64,000 bases of DNA, from NCBI RefSeq assembly GCF_018446385.1, contig NC_055989.1:129793004-129857003 (forward strand), given 5' to 3'. Source of the DNA: Zingiber officinale. Lineage: Eukaryota; Streptophyta; Magnoliopsida; Zingiberales; Zingiberaceae. Shown piece after piece: positions 43,338-55,623 of this stretch (the stretch's first letter is position 1; every line of letters starts with the position of its first letter). The translations under genes and the position numbers were made by a program. The notes beneath the pieces are model-generated. The model searched no databases and was not told the DNA's origin. It saw only the letters and a program-made list of their open reading frames with translations.

Positions 43338-44914
43338 ATGGAAGGAGGTCACGGAAGTGCGCCATCTCGAGCTCAGAAGGGAAAGGAAATAATGAATCTG
43401 TGAGAGGAGGACCCCAACATTCAATCCACCGTGAGATTGAGCATCTTCCAAATTCGACACCCAAAACACAAGGAAATATTGATGCAATTACTTCTAAGGT
43501 TCGGGAACTTCCTCCTCTAAAGTCTTCTATTTTCACTAAACATTTTGAGAATGTCACTCTTCTATCAGGAGAAATGCGTGTAAAATGTAAGCACTGCAAT
43601 GCTTTCTACAAATTCCAAGCCGGCGGCGGCTATGGGTCGTGGAAACAACATGTAGAAACGAAGCACGCGACAAAATTTGGCCTCAACCGTTCTCAAACAT
43701 AATTATCAAGATTTTCTTCAACTAGCGGTATTATCGATTCCGATTTATTTTTATATTCAGATAATAAATTAAGAGAACCATTAGCTATATTTGTTTTCGT
43801 AAAACATCTTTCTTTTAGTTTTGGATCTAAATGCACATTTGAAGATTTTTTGTAAAGAACCTCTTAATTCATGTGCTAAACGTGTTCCTAGAACTACACT
43901 TACTCGTATAATTAAAAAATTAGTAAAACATGAAAAAAAAGAATTTAATTGATAAATTTAGTAAATTAAATAATAAAGTTTCTTTATATTCCGATATTTG
44001 GAGTAATCATTGGCAAACACATTCGTATATGAGTGTGACTTGTCATTTGATCGATAACTTTTGGAACCTCCAAAAAATATTATTATTTTATAGAGTTTTT
44101 GATAAATCACATAATGCTCATAACATCGCACAATTGTTATATTTAATTTTAGATGAATATGACTTAACTCATAAAATATTTTCGATATCATTAGATAATA
44201 CTAGTTCCAATACCGCTTGTATAAATGATCTAAAATTTGTTTGTCAACCTATTATTGGTGGTTTAATTTTTCATATTCATTGTGTATGCCTTGTTTTAAA
44301 TTTATGTGTTCAAAATGGTTTAAAAATTTTAGAAAGTTCTATTAAACCAATTAGAATTGTAATTTCTTATTTATGACTCATCCATCTATAATGAAACAAT
44401 GGGATAGTTTTTGTAAAACTAATGGAATAAGACCTAAAAAATTTTCACGTGATGTACCAATACTTTGGAATTCAACATACCAATTATTACAAGATTCATT
44501 TCCATATAAAGAATTATTATGTTAATTTTTTGTACAAAATACTAATACTAATATTTATTTATTTTCACAACAATTAAATATTTGTAGTATCATTTGTGAA
44601 ATTTTAAAAGTATTTAATAATGCAACCCAACTTACCGGTATTTATTATCCCATTGCTCAATTAGTTTTAGAAAACTTTTCTAATATAGTATGAAAACTAA
44701 ATGGGAAAAATATTTTTATTTTATTCCTAAAATTTATTTAATTGCATTTGTTTTAGATCCTAAATTTAAATTAGAAGTTTTACAAGAAATGTTAACTTTA
44801 TATTACGATTCTTTAATTCTAATTAAAGATTCTTGTTGTCCTAATCTAGTTAATATTATATATAATGTTAGAATTTATCTTACTATTTTATTAAAAATCT
44901 CTCCGCTTTACTAA
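43338..44914 (+). pseudogene. hAT transposase, N-terminal two thirds
   Basis: ATG at 43338 opens MEGGHGSAPSRAQKGKE, then the frame is lost after about 21 codons. A BED zinc finger follows in another frame (43488-43675: FTKHFENVTLLSGEMRVKCKHCNAFYKF...HVETKH, C-x2-C and H-x4-H). Catalytic-domain segments include SLYSDIWSNHWQTHSYMSVT, FSISLDNTSSNTACINDL and HIHCVCLVLNLCVQNGL (43930-44376), and a later segment has YLIAFVLDPKFKLEVLQ (44690-44914). A TATA-like CTATAAATA precedes the gene at about 43234-43242. At least three interruptions are visible. Confidence 0.75.
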
Positions 44915-45490
44915 CTAACTTTGGTGAAGCCTAAAATGCATTTACATTAATGTCCTTTTTTCTATTTACACTAAAAATAATTTCAAGGTTTATTAGTAAT
45001 TCCACAAGCGAAACAATCAGTGATCTAGAGTTCGAGACTCGGCTGCGACATATGATTATGAATTTTTCTCTTTATTAATTTTCTCTGGTTGTTTTATATA
45101 AAAAATATAGTTCTCTTTAGTCCCACATCTTATAATTGACAATACTATAATCAAAGAAGCTTCTATAAATATTTTAGGCCGACGATGTTAAAAAATATAC
45201 TTTTCTTAGTTTTTTTTACTAAGACAAGTATAATATTAAAATAAAATAATTTTTTGCATAGAGAAGTTCGTTACAGTAGTTTGTTGCTGGAATTCTCTAA
45301 CGTCACTATTGTATCTGGAATTCTCTAGCGTCAGTATTGTATGGGTCTGATGAATCTTACCTAAATAATTAATTGTTGGTTTATAAGGGTGACACTAGAA
45401 AATCTAAACAATTCGGATTTTCAAATACCCAAATAATTTATATATTATTATATTACACACGCGTTTTATATATTATTATATTACACACGC
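44915..45490. other. Insert of unknown origin left of the chloroplast DNA
   Basis: Unrecognised AT-rich sequence. It has a 32-bp tandem duplication TGGAATTCTCTA.CGTCA near 45289-45350. A roughly 28-bp tandem duplication TTTATATATTATTATATTAC directly abuts the chloroplast segment (45437-45490). A GTTCGAGACTC phrase near 45030 resembles a pol III B box but has no partner A box. Confidence 0.4.
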
Positions 45491-45518
45491 AACGAGATTG
45501 GGAGACTCATTACTTCAA

Positions 45519-45662
<144 letters not shown>

Positions 45663-45770
45663 TCAAGATCACAATACAATGGATCTATAATAAGATCGTT
45701 TATTTACAACTACAACGAAATGGTATACAAAGTCAACAAATCTCAACCAATGATTAAATAAATAGGATTT

Positions 45771-45992
45771 ATGGCTACACAAACCGTAGAGGATAGTTCT
45801 AGATCTGGGCCAAGACGAACTACCGTAGGGAATTTATTGAAACCACTGAATTCGGAATATGGTAAAGTAGCTCTGGGCTGGGAGACTACACCACTAATGG
45901 GGATCGCTATGGCCCTATTTGCGGTATTTCTATCTATTATTTTGGAAATTTATAATTCTTCCATTTTACTGGATGGAATTGCAATGAGTTAA
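45771..45992 (+). pseudogene. psbH: psbH, chloroplast-derived copy
   Basis: 73 codons, the usual length, with [17 protein letters not shown] at the start and [17 protein letters not shown] as the membrane helix of the photosystem II 10-kDa phosphoprotein. Several residues differ from what I recall as the common plant sequence (for example KVALGWETT where KVAPGWGTT is usual), consistent with relaxed constraint after transfer. Confidence 0.92.
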
Positions 45993-46119
45993 CTTTAATA
46001 AGAACTATGAAGTATTAGTTAAAAAAAATTACTTTACTTAAACTTAAAACTTTATTCTTCGTCACCGTAAATAGGAATATTGAAAATAGAATTTTTTTTT
46101 TATTTGAAAAAAATATAAT

Positions 46120-46194
46120 GGGCGAACGACGGGAATTGAACCCGCGCATGGTGGATTCACAATCCACTGCCTTGATCCACTTGGCTACATCCGC
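46120..46194 (-). tRNA. trnH-GUG: tRNA-His(GUG), chloroplast-derived copy
   Basis: On the minus strand the 75 bases begin GCGGATGTAGCCAAGTGG, have anticodon GTG in the loop TTGTGAA flanked by GTGGA/TCCAC, and a T arm GCGGGTTCAATTCCCGTC. The cloverleaf is intact and matches plastid trnH. Because pol III promoters are internal, transcription in the nucleus is conceivable but unproven. Confidence 0.93.
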
Positions 46195-46343
46195 CCTTTT
46201 CTAGCTAAAGGATTTTCTCTTTTTTCCATTCATCATTATTGTATTTATTCTGACCTCCATACTTAACTTAGATCGAGATATTGGACGTAGAATGTTAATC
46301 TTTAAAATAAAAAATGTAAAAAAAAGGAGTAATACACTGTGAC

Positions 46344-46622
46344 ATGACACGTTCACTAAAAAAAAACCCTTTTGTAGCTAATCATTTATCGGCAAAAATT
46401 GAAAAACTCAACACGAGGGAAGAGAAAGAAATAATAGTAACTTGGTCTCGGGCATCTACTATTATACCCACAATGATTGGCCATACAATCGCTATTCATA
46501 ATGGAAAGGAACATTTACATATTTATATAACGGATCGTATGGTGGGTCACAAATTAGGAGAATTTGCACCTACTCTGTCTTTTACGAGACACACAAGAAA
46601 CGATAATAAATCTCGTCGTTAA
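46344..46622 (+). pseudogene. rps19: rps19, chloroplast-derived copy
   Basis: 92 codons, full length for plastid ribosomal protein S19: [60 protein letters not shown]. Head to head with trnH, as at the monocot inverted-repeat boundary. A few residues look altered relative to typical S19. Nuclear copy, not expected to function. Confidence 0.92.
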
Positions 46623-46789
46623 GTTCATTTCTTATACTTTATATGCTTATGTATTTGTATTTAATATACATATATACAATCTAAATATCTAAATATGTTA
46701 TATAATATAAATAAATATGTATGCTATATGCAAAAAGTAAATAAAAAAAAAAAGAAGTGATTAACATTCATTGCATCAAACAAAATAAC

Positions 46790-47327
46790 AATACCCCATG
46801 ATCACACTAGTTTATATGATATTTATAATCAATATTGTGCAAAATATGGAATATAAATTAATATTTTTGAAATACAACAAACTACTAGTAGTAATTTAAA
46901 ACTTACAAAAATATAACTTTTATTAAAAGAATAGAGAAAATGTCCACGAGGATTCTCAAGTTCCACACAGGAACTTGAGAATTATTTTACTACTTTTGAT
47001 TTTAATGAAGCAGATAGCGAAAATTTCGATATCTTAAAGTGGTGGTCACAGAAGGCTCAATGTTTTCCCGTCCTCTTCGTGATCACCAAAGAAATTTTAG
47101 CTTGTCCAGTGTCAACTGTTGCTGTGGAGCAAACGTTCAGTACCGGCGGCAACATATTAGATGAACGACGATCAACTTTGTCTCCCGACACATTGGAAGC
47201 CCAAGCATTATTGGACGATTGGACCAGAGCGGAGAAAAGAATCCAAGGAATGTAACTTTCAGATGACGAAGTTGAAGATTTTGATACTGAAAGAATGAAT
47301 ACGACAGGAATAGAAAATGAAAGTGAG
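46790..47327 (+). pseudogene. hAT transposase, C-terminal dimerisation domain
   Basis: After the insertion the transposase resumes with SLYDIYNQYCAKYG-like text. It reaches the hAT C-terminal domain: DFNEADSENFDILKWWSQKA, ILACPVSTVAVEQTFSTGG and LDERRSTLSPDTLEAQALL. The domain is well preserved and identifies the element as the plant RICESLEEPER/Ac-type hAT group. It is separated from its N-terminal parts by about 1.9 kb of foreign DNA. Confidence 0.85.
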
Positions 47328-47656
47328 TGACAATATAAAAGAATAAAAATGTAAAAGAACTACTAGGCTTTGATTATACGTAGGCAACTTAAATAAGTGT
47401 AAGTCTTTTTTTCCAATAAATTTTAATTTGTAATTTGTAATTTTTAATGTTTAATTTTTATTTTTTTTAACATAATAATCTTGAACCGTGACAAATCGTG
47501 ATGAACCATAAACCGACGGTTCTGAACCGTGAACCATAACCATCTTGGGCGGTTAAGGTTAAGGGTCGACCTATCTAGAACCGTTAGTTCGACGATTCCA
47601 AACTGTTGAACCGTCGATTCTAAACTGTCGAACTATCGATTCGGTGATCAGATCTA

Positions 47657-48750
47657 ATGATAGCTACTTCAATATATTTACAAGAGTTTGACGTGGTAAA
47701 AGGTAACTTTGTTCATGTCAAACATCTCTCACTGCGGGGCTCACTGTCTGCCCCGCAGTGAGATGAAGATAGAATTGCACAAGAGATTAAGATTCCATAC
47801 AACAAGGATCTAGCGTAAATATGGGTGATTCAAGTATCAAAAATTGAATGGAGGATCTTTTTGATGATTAGTAAAATAGAAACGTCGACGATTTTAATAG
47901 AGGTGGTTGTTTGTTTAATTTTTGTCCATCTTTGATTTACCTCTCATTATAAATCTATCTTTTAACTCATGGCTTTTGTCCATCTTCGATTTACCTATCA
48001 CAATAAATCTATCTTTTAACTCATAGCTTTTGATGGCCTTTGAGTGGGCCCTGTAAGGACATGATAAATCATACTCCATATTAACATACAATTATTACTA
48101 ATAATGGGCCGTCAGGAAAAGGTTCATAGAGAAAAGAAAGAGTAAGCTTGGCTTAGTACATGGATTTTTGTTTTTTCACAAATATGAACCAGAAGTCGAG
48201 AGTCAAGAAAGCATTCGGAAATAGGAGTCAGAGCCAAAGAGTGCTAGGGATTGGAGTCGGAGCTAAAGAATGCTCGGTAAATGAATTCGGAGTCACATAG
48301 TGCTCGACTAAATCCAGTATTCGAAAATAGACTCGGAATATCAAAAAATGCTGGACTTCAAAGTCCAGTACTCAAAGATTACTCTCAAAGCCAAATAATA
48401 ATTGATTAGTATGAAGGGCAAGGTAATGACGAACATTAGCCGTTAAGGCGTTGTTAAACAAAAAGGTAATAAGTCGGTGACCATTGTAAGAAGAGAATAT
48501 CAATGCTGTAATGAGCATCATTACGTAGTAAAAACTACAAAAGAAAATCAATAATAAATGGACAGATGCTCGTTCTCAAAAAATCATCTCTTTCGTTCCA
48601 TAATTTTTTGTTCTCGAAATCTCACTTAAGTCTTTGAGAGATTGCTGCACATTCACTCTGGATAGGAAATCGTTCCTACTTGACAAGGAGTACTCGACTA
48701 GAGACATCTAAATTCTATCATATCAATACCGATGGAAGGTGAGTGAGGAG
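47657..48750. other. Non-genic interval with hairpin and tandem duplication
   Basis: No gene seen. A perfect 13-bp GC-rich hairpin lies at 47728-47762. A roughly 57-bp tandem duplication (TTTGTCCATCTT.GATTTACCT) lies at about 47924-48035. Bases 48050-48735 have repeated ATGCTCG and GGAGTC phrases and a CTCGAAATCTCACTTAAGTCTTTGAG tail that might be a gypsy LTR end, but I could not fix boundaries. Confidence 0.45.
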
Positions 48751-48964
48751 TGCCCACGGATGGGTCTAGTGGTTAGCACATGAGGTGTTGTCATAATAGA
48801 TCTGGGGTTCGAATCTCGATAAAGCCGAGATAAATATCTCCCTTATGTACTAGTCACTATTCCAAAAATTAATAGTCGTTTATGATTTATCTTCTCTGTA
48901 TTGATCCTGGAACGAATTGATAAAAATATTGAAATGAAATGTATTCATCTTTTATTATGATAAA
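48751..48964 (+). mobile_element. tRNA-derived SINE
   Basis: A 214-bp element with pol III boxes: A box within TAGTGGTTAGCACATGAGG (48768-48786) and B box GGGTTCGAATCTC (48805-48817). The 3' end is T/A-rich. Flanking 14-base duplications AGGTGAGTGAGGAG (48737-48750) and AGATGAGCGAGGAG (48965-48978) agree at 12 positions. The structure fits plant SINEs of the Au type; the family was not verified. Confidence 0.82.
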
Positions 48965-48978
48965 AGATGAGCGAGGAG

Positions 48979-50119
48979 GCCTGTTGCCTTTTGGCCACTT
49001 CTTTCTCATAAATTTGTCAACATAGCAATAAAGTGGAGATTATCCAGTCTAGTCTTCACACCTCGACCACTGATCTTTTTCAAGCCCCTGCGAGCCAGAT
49101 ATTTTCCTAGAATTTTGTTATTCATTTAATTAATTTCAATCTGTTTTCCTTCAAACATATTAAATAGAAAACAGTTTCTACGAATCTAGTGGCCATGAAT
49201 CTTTTTATCGAATTTTAATTTTTTTTTTCTAGAAAAATAAAATAAAGAACACGGCCTACCTTCCATTGTTTTTATAAGCAGCCAAAGGCTCCTACGCCAC
49301 AAATGTACGCCACCATCTTTTTATTATTATTATTATTTGATAAAATTATTATTAAAAAAAATCCAGTAGTGCGGCAAAGGACGTACGCGCGCACTTTGTT
49401 GATGTTGGTGGCTGCGTGGCAGAAAAGTGCAGCACTTTTCGCATCTAGTGGCCAGAAATTTCTCTCTATCCTGCCCAATTTCTGTGGTTCCAAATATTTT
49501 CTTTTTACAGATATTTTTTTTATCGTTTGCCCTCCCAATTCAGCAATTTTTTGTGGCTGCGGATATTTTGTGGAGATTTTTTATTCTTCCATCTCCGTCT
49601 GCCATTTAATTCAATTTGACATATAAATTAAAATTATTTAATACTAATTATTAATATTAAATGATAGTAAACATGTTTTTAAAATTAATTTATATCTTTT
49701 TAAAAGTAAATATAATACTTAGGAGATATTTTGAGCACTTTAAGATTATTCAAACAATTTTTTTTTTTGAATTTTTCAGAAGTTATCAAATGGTAAATCT
49801 CAACCATGTACAAATTGAGTTTATTAATGATCATTCTAAATATTAGAATATGAAAAAAAAATTATTATTTAATTTACAAGATTCTTCAATTAATTTTTCC
49901 CCCTTACCTGACTAATCTTTTAATAGTAAGAGTAAATGTTGTTAGAGCGTTTAGCAGTTGGATTAAGTTATTTTGATAAAAATCTTAAAATATACATTTA
50001 GAACCTAAACTAAAGGAAAGATATTCTAAAAAAAATAAATTTAGTTAATTATTTCTTTAATTTATTATCAGGATACATAAATAAACTGAAAGAGGTACCT
50101 CCACTAGTAAAAAAAAAAT
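48979..50119. other. AT-rich interval, no gene recognised
   Basis: Contains poly-T and poly-A tracts and short open frames (for example 49303-49626) without recognisable domains or codon structure. Nothing else seen. Confidence 0.5.
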
Positions 50120-50600
50120 TAGATAATTACATTTGAGAATGTTCAATTCCAAATTTCGTTAGGTGCTTTCTTTCGACGTGTCATTTTAATGACCCATAGT
50201 CACCGCTCGGTTGAAATTTATAGGAGGCTTTGCAATATTTACATTTTGCATGTAATTCTCCGGACGGAAGAGTGACCTTCTTAAAATGTTTAGTAAAAAT
50301 AAATGATTTTAAAGAAGTATCTTGAATCTTAGAAGTATCATCATCGCTACTTCCTCGTGTCAAAACTTACTCGGGCTCATCATTAATAAATTGAATATTA
50401 TGATCTTCATTCGGAATTGACTATTTCCTTGCCTCTCCAAGAAAGATTTGATGAACCTCCTCCTTCTATTATAATTGTAAAATTGAAGTCAAAAGTGATC
50501 AAGATTTCAGAATTAAGAATGAAAGTAGAGAAGATGGTGTGAAAGTGATGAAATGAACTACTTATTTATAGAGTTTAGAGAGTAACACACACTAAATTGT
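50120..50600 (-). pseudogene. hAT transposase 5' fragment with BED finger
   Basis: On the minus strand, 50181-50363 codes KSFIFTKHFKKVTLPSGELH and CKYCKASYKFQ, a relative of the BED finger at 43488-43675, with the second half of the finger lost. The sequence up to about 50600 resembles the leader of that hAT gene. The rest of the element is missing. It ends where a copia LTR starts. Confidence 0.65.
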
Positions 50601-50601
50601 A

Positions 50602-51299
50602 TGTTGGTGCAATATTCTTGGGTCAAAGTTGACCAAGTTAACTAAACTTTTATTGACTCAAACTTAATTTTGATGTTTGACAATATGTGAGAAATAAGTC
50701 AATTAGATCAAGAGAAGACTGGATACTTACTGAGAAAGGCCTAATTGCAAGTTAGACTATGGAAAGTCCTAACTAATGTTTGTAATAGACAACTCTAACT
50801 AAATGCTAACCAATGGAAAGTTCTAACTAAAGATTAGGCAAGGGTAAGAAGTCGACCGAGTGACTAGTCCTAACTATAGGTTAGGCAAAAGAAGTCCTAA
50901 CTAGAGGTTAGATAAAGGTGAGAAGTCTACTGAGTGATTAGTCCTAATTGGAGGTTAAGCAAGGGAAGTCCAACGGGAAGGTTAACAAGAGAAAAATCCA
51001 AGTAGGTTAAAGAGGATTGGATACTTAGTGTGAAAGTCCAAGTGAGTCAAAGGTTAACCAAACACTTAGTGATTGGAAGTCCAATGGGAAATTAGCAAGG
51101 AAAAGTCTAAGTGGATCAAGGAGGATCAAATAGTTGATAAAGAAGCCCTGGCAAGTCAAGGTTGACCTAATGCTAGGCAACAAGAAGTCCCAGCAAGTTG
51201 TGGATGACTTTAGAATTGGGCAAAGGAACCCTAAACTAAAGTTCAGAGTTTAGGGTTTAGCAATCGATTAACTCAAAGCCAATTGATTAGGCTAATCAA
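50602..51299 (+). mobile_element. Copia LTR, left part, ATCGAT-word family
   Basis: Starts TGTTGGTGCAATATTC and contains repeated AAGTCCTAACT.GAGGTTAG units (50760-51230), as does the complete LTR at 59348-61052. It is interrupted at 51300 by another copia element whose target duplication is ATCAA, and resumes at 63748. Fossil, no coding part. Confidence 0.75.
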
Positions 51300-52343
51300 T
51301 GTTGGTACCCCAAGGTAGTTTTGATGTGATTAAACAAGTTAAGTTGGGTCCTATTGTATTTAACCTTGTGTCTAAGTGTGCAGAAACTTAGGAGCACAAG
51401 AAGTCGAGCAAAAGACACAACTAGCGAAAAGGACGACACGAGAGAGAGTCGACAGGCTTGGTGCGATTGAGGGACGAGGTGTTGCGGAAGAGTACATCGA
51501 CATACTAGAAGGGAGTGTGTGGTGTTTCTGAGGGACGAGAAGCCGGAGCGAAAGATTGCTAGAGGAGCAAAAGACGCATCTAGCGAGAAAGTCGACAGGG
51601 AAGAGAGCCGACGGGCTTGGTGCGTCCGAGGGACGGAGAGCTACAGAAGAGTACGCTGACGGACGAGAAGGAAGCACACAGCGATTTCGAGGGACGAGAA
51701 GCCGGAGCAGAAGCTTGCTCGAGAAGGCCGAAAGTTGGGTTCGGGTGAGTCCTATTCTGAATGGCCGAAATCACCCAAGCGAGATGAAATACCCAGAACG
51801 AAGTAAGCGAAGCCGAAGCTGGAGGTCCAGAGAGAAAGTCAACAAAATGTTGACTTTCCCCTTCGGGGCGCCCGGAACCCTTCCGAGCGCTTGGAACCCA
51901 AGTTTTATTCATTTCGACGTGATCTTTCATCGCTACATCGGAGATAAGTTTTTATCCCACTCCAGGCACCTGGAACCCTTCCAGGCACCCCGACCAAGAC
52001 TATAAATATAGCCTTGGTCCCAGAAGCTAAATACAATATTCATTCTTGCAACAACACTTGTACACATCTCAGTTTTTGTTTAGCTTCTTGTTTTTGTGCT
52101 TTCACTGTTGTAAAGAGGCTTCTCCGCCTAAAGAAGAAACTAGTGCTACTCTATTCCTTGGATTAACAACCTCCCCGGTTGTAACCAAGTAAAACCTCTG
52201 AGCCTCTGTTTTTCAGTTTATTTATAATTTAATGCAAGTGTTCTTTAATTAAGTTATTTGACTGAGGAAGGTATCTTTTGTTTTTATTTGTGCAAGGGCT
52301 ATTCACCCCCCCCCCCTCTAGCCGACCGTCAAGGATCCTAACA
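51300..52343 (+). repeat. 5' LTR of the pol-less copia element
   Basis: 1044 bp. In sense orientation it shows, in order, the GC-rich subrepeat part (51400-51780), the TTGAC inverted pair, GGCGCC words, the TATA palindrome, the leader with CCTCCCCGGTTGTAACCAAG, and the 3' end CCGTCAAGGATCCTAACA. It belongs to the same LTR lineage as the gag-only elements. Confidence 0.85.
51835..52019 (+). promoter_or_regulatory. LTR core promoter: TTGAC inverted pair and TATA palindrome
   Basis: AAAGTCAAC, AAAAT, GTTGACTTT lies at 51835-51857, and the TATA palindrome GACCAAGACTATA/AATATAGCCTTGGTC at 51992-52019 has one arm mismatch. GGCGCC-type words fill the space between. Same design as in the gag-only elements, on the plus strand. 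Confidence 0.6.
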
Positions 52344-52403
52344 AGTGGTATCAGAGCAAGGACGCCTCAGAAGGAGTACTAACTGCCGACTGAAGCAACG
52401 AGA

Positions 52404-53230
52404 TGACCGAAGCTAACATCTACCCACCAACGTTCGAGGAGGAGTTTGCGTTTTGGAAGTGACGAATGGAGGTATTTCTTAAAACAAATTTTAATATTTT
52501 ATTAATAATGAAATATGGTTATAAATCACCAAAGAACACAAATGGAGAAGAAATTGAAAAATACATCTGGACCAAAAAGCAACGCGGTGATTTTACGTCA
52601 AATGGTAAGGCTGAATATCATTTAATAAGCGTATACTGGTGGAGGAACTCGACAGAATCGGCAACTACCAAAGTGTGAAAGAACTTTAGGAAAAACTCTA
52701 GGGACTTTAAATATATGCCTAAAAATAGAAATGCTCATAGGGGTCAAGAAAAATCCAAATCTATGGATTTAATGACGGAGAATCAAGTCTTGAGGTCAAG
52801 ACTTGATAACTTAGAAAGGACCCTAGCAAGAATGAAAAATATTCTTAAAGGTCAAAATGAGCAAACTCTAGGGAGAACTAGGCAAGAGTCATCCAATGGC
52901 TATAGAGGTTTGGGATACAAACCTAAAGTCAAGAAGGATGTAACTTCCTTTCATAGAGTTCCATATAGCTATGGGACCAACCCTAGGTTTAGAGGTCAAG
53001 TCAAAGATACTAGGGAAGGAAGCCCTAATGGTTCTTTTGGCAAGACCAATGTGACCAAGACTTCTAAGAAGTCTAACAAAGTCACAAAGAAGGTCACAAG
53101 GGAGGTCATCCCTAAAGTTGATCTAGTAAAGGTGACTAAAGCTCCAAAAGGCCAAACAAAGTCGCAAAGAAGGGTACAAGGGAAGTTATCCCTAGGAGTG
53201 ACTTAGTAGAAGTGACCAAGGTTTCTAAGA
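52404..53230 (+). pseudogene. gag-like remnant of the pol-less copia element
   Basis: The region begins with a decayed copia gag start and a KTNFNILLIMKYGYKSPKNT block, followed by a coiled-coil/basic part (DLMTENQVLRSRLDNLERTL and a lysine-rich tail) as found late in SIRE-like gag. The central gag domain and knuckle are largely missing, and no polymerase follows. Broken in several places. Confidence 0.6.
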
Positions 53231-53389
53231 AGCCTAGAAAGGTCCTTAGGAAGGTATTAAGGGAAGTTATCCCTAGTGAGTACCTAGAGTACCCAAGGAG
53301 CACCAATAGGTTTTGGGTTCCTAGGAGTATATTTTCTACACCCTAGATGGGTTTAGAAAGTGTCAACTTCAATTGGAAGGGTAATTAAC

Positions 53390-54190
53390 TCAACCTTGTT
53401 AAAAGTTGACACTTGAGAGCATTTTCAAGGTTATTGTTAACCTTTGAAAATGAAAGGGATTATAGTGTTACTCTTTGAAAGAGTAAAATGTGTCACAATT
53501 TGAGGAGTTGAATTTAATTTAAATTGACACACTTGTGAGAAGCAAAAGAAATGTCAAATTGGGAATTCGGTATTTTCTTATAGAATTAAGGGAAATGTAA
53601 ACCTTAATCCAAATTGTTACCCTTGGAAAGAGTAACATGTGCCAAAACCTAAGAAAATTGGATTTAGTTTAACTTGGCACAATTGGGAAAATGTAAGAAA
53701 TACCAAATTGGAGTTTTGGTATTTTCTTAGGGTAATTAAAGGAAAACTAAGTTCTAATGTTTGATTGCATTTACTCTTTAGAGGAGTAAAATGTGCCAAG
53801 TCTTGAGGAATCGGACTTAAATTTAAATTATCACAAATGCAAAAAGAAATACCAAGTTGGGAATTTGGTATTCTAGTGAGGGGTTAAGAAAAAATTCAAA
53901 CCTTAATCAAACTAATTACTCTTTGGAAGAGTAAGGTGTGTCAAATCTTGAGGAATCACATAAAAGGTAAGTTGGCACACTTGGAGGAAGGATAAGAAAT
54001 GTCTAGTTGAGATATTAGTATGTTCTTAAGGGATTAAGAGTAAAATTAAGTCTCAATCTAAATGTTTGATCCTTAAAGAGAGTAATATGTGTCAAATAAA
54101 TATTTGAGGATTGACTTCTTAATTTCAATTGGCACAAATAAAAAGGAGGTAAAAGAAATGTCAAGTTGGGTTTTGGCATTTCTTCAAGAG
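53390..54190. repeat. Tandem array, unit about 150 bp, about five copies
   Basis: Each unit has ACTCTTTG.AAGAGTAA.ATGTG (near 53473, 53620, 53773, 53920 and 54071), then GTTGGCACA-like text, an AAGAAAT(G/A)(C/T)CAA(G/A)TTGGG phrase and a poly-A rich part. Units are well diverged, so the array is old. It is non-coding and lies where pol would be expected. Confidence 0.85.
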
Positions 54191-55623
54191 ATAAGCAATC
54201 TAGGCTTAATTTTAAGGTTTTAGCTAAGGTTTAAGAATACTTAGATAGATTATCTAGGTATATTTCATTTATGCTAAAATTCCATGATTGATTGCTTATT
54301 ATATGTCATGACATCATATTTATTTTTGCATTCATTTCTATTATGAAAAACATAAAACAAAAATATCATGTCATGTCATACATACATTATGTAGCTATAG
54401 CATGCTTTTCTTTTGAAAATTATTTATTTTGATGTATGCCATTGATCATCATGCATTATGTCAATTTCCTTGTAATTAAGGACAAAAGACATTTATCATG
54501 AATGATAAATATCCCAATTAGTGGGATTATACCAAATGACATCCTAGGTGGATGATCATAAGTCTCTTAATGCATAGATAGATATGCATGATCCCTTAGT
54601 TTAGGGCAAAACCAAATATACATCTCACAAAAAATCATAAGGTGGATGGTATGTGTTTTAGTACACATTAGATACAAGTGAGATGTTAGGATGGTGAACA
54701 AAACTCAAGATGTTAATTTAGTGCATCTTGTTGAGTTTTAGGTTCATCAAAAACACATAGTTATGTGTCTTCCAATCATTGGGAAAGCTCAAGTACAAGT
54801 CATGTGCATTGAGCGCAAAGAACATGGTTGGATATTGATTTTGAAAATGATTTTAAAATACTTTTGGAAAACCTTGGTGAAGACTATCTTTTAATAATGA
54901 TCATCATTGAATAGTTAGACACAAACTTGAAGAAAACACTAAAATTTTTACAACTTTTTAAATTTGTGTCAATCTTTGAAAATAAGAAGTATTTTCATAG
55001 AAGACTATTTTTCCTTGATAAAGTATACCCTAAATAATGTCTACATGAATTTTCATGATTTTTAGAATTTTATAGAATTTTTGGAGAGTTTCTGAATTTC
55101 GCTGAAATTGAATTTCAGGAAATCAGAAACACAATCGATCAGCCGATCGATTGGGATGTGTTCGATCGATTAGCCGATCGATTGGGAAGCCATTTCCCGC
55201 GAACAGAAGGGCATTGAATCGATCAGTCGATCGTTTGACCCAGGCTGGATTGATCAGTGGATCGATTCAGAGGGTATTTCTGCAAGCAGTAGCTTGCGGA
55301 ATCGATTAATGGATCAACTGAAGTGATTTCAATCGATTGAGTCCCAACTTCAATCGATTGGAAAGTCTGATTTTGGCCTGAAAAGCCTGATTTCAGCACT
55401 TCAAGTCACTTTGAGTCCTAATAACCATTCCAAACCCCTTGGAATATATTTGTAGACATTTAGGGGGAGTTTTCATGATAAAAACAAGTATGGATTGGTG
55501 AAAATAAACCAAAGTGAAGTTTAGGATAAGGTCTAGTTCAATTCTGAATTTTGGAACCTTAAAACTTCAAGTTTTGGTTTTCAAGGGTCACTAACCATTC
55601 CTAACCCTTTGGCATACACTTGT
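54191..55623. other. Non-coding interior of the copia nest with ATCGAT words
   Basis: No gene. Bases 55130-55375 contain a cluster of ATCGATCAGCCGATCGATTG-like palindromic words. Bases 55425-55600 are a diverged direct repeat of 55600-55623 plus 58414-58560 (ACATTTAGGGGGAGT, AAGTTTAGG..., TTAAAACTTCAAGTTTT), a unit of about 180 bases now split by the gypsy solo LTR. Confidence 0.6.

Noticed and set aside
45016-45060. GTTCGAGACTC phrase considered as a truncated SINE
   Set aside because: Only a B-box-like phrase; no A box, no tail and no duplication.
46120-46194. trnH considered as a functional nuclear tRNA gene
   Set aside because: The sequence is the plastid gene within a plastid-derived segment; nuclear function is unsupported.
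48050-48735. Possible gypsy LTR
   Set aside because: Some phrases resemble an LTR tail but neither TG/CA ends nor duplications nor a related copy in the window could be found.
53390-54190. Regular repeats considered as a CRISPR array
   Set aside because: Units are contiguous tandem copies of about 150 bases with no spacers, in a plant genome.
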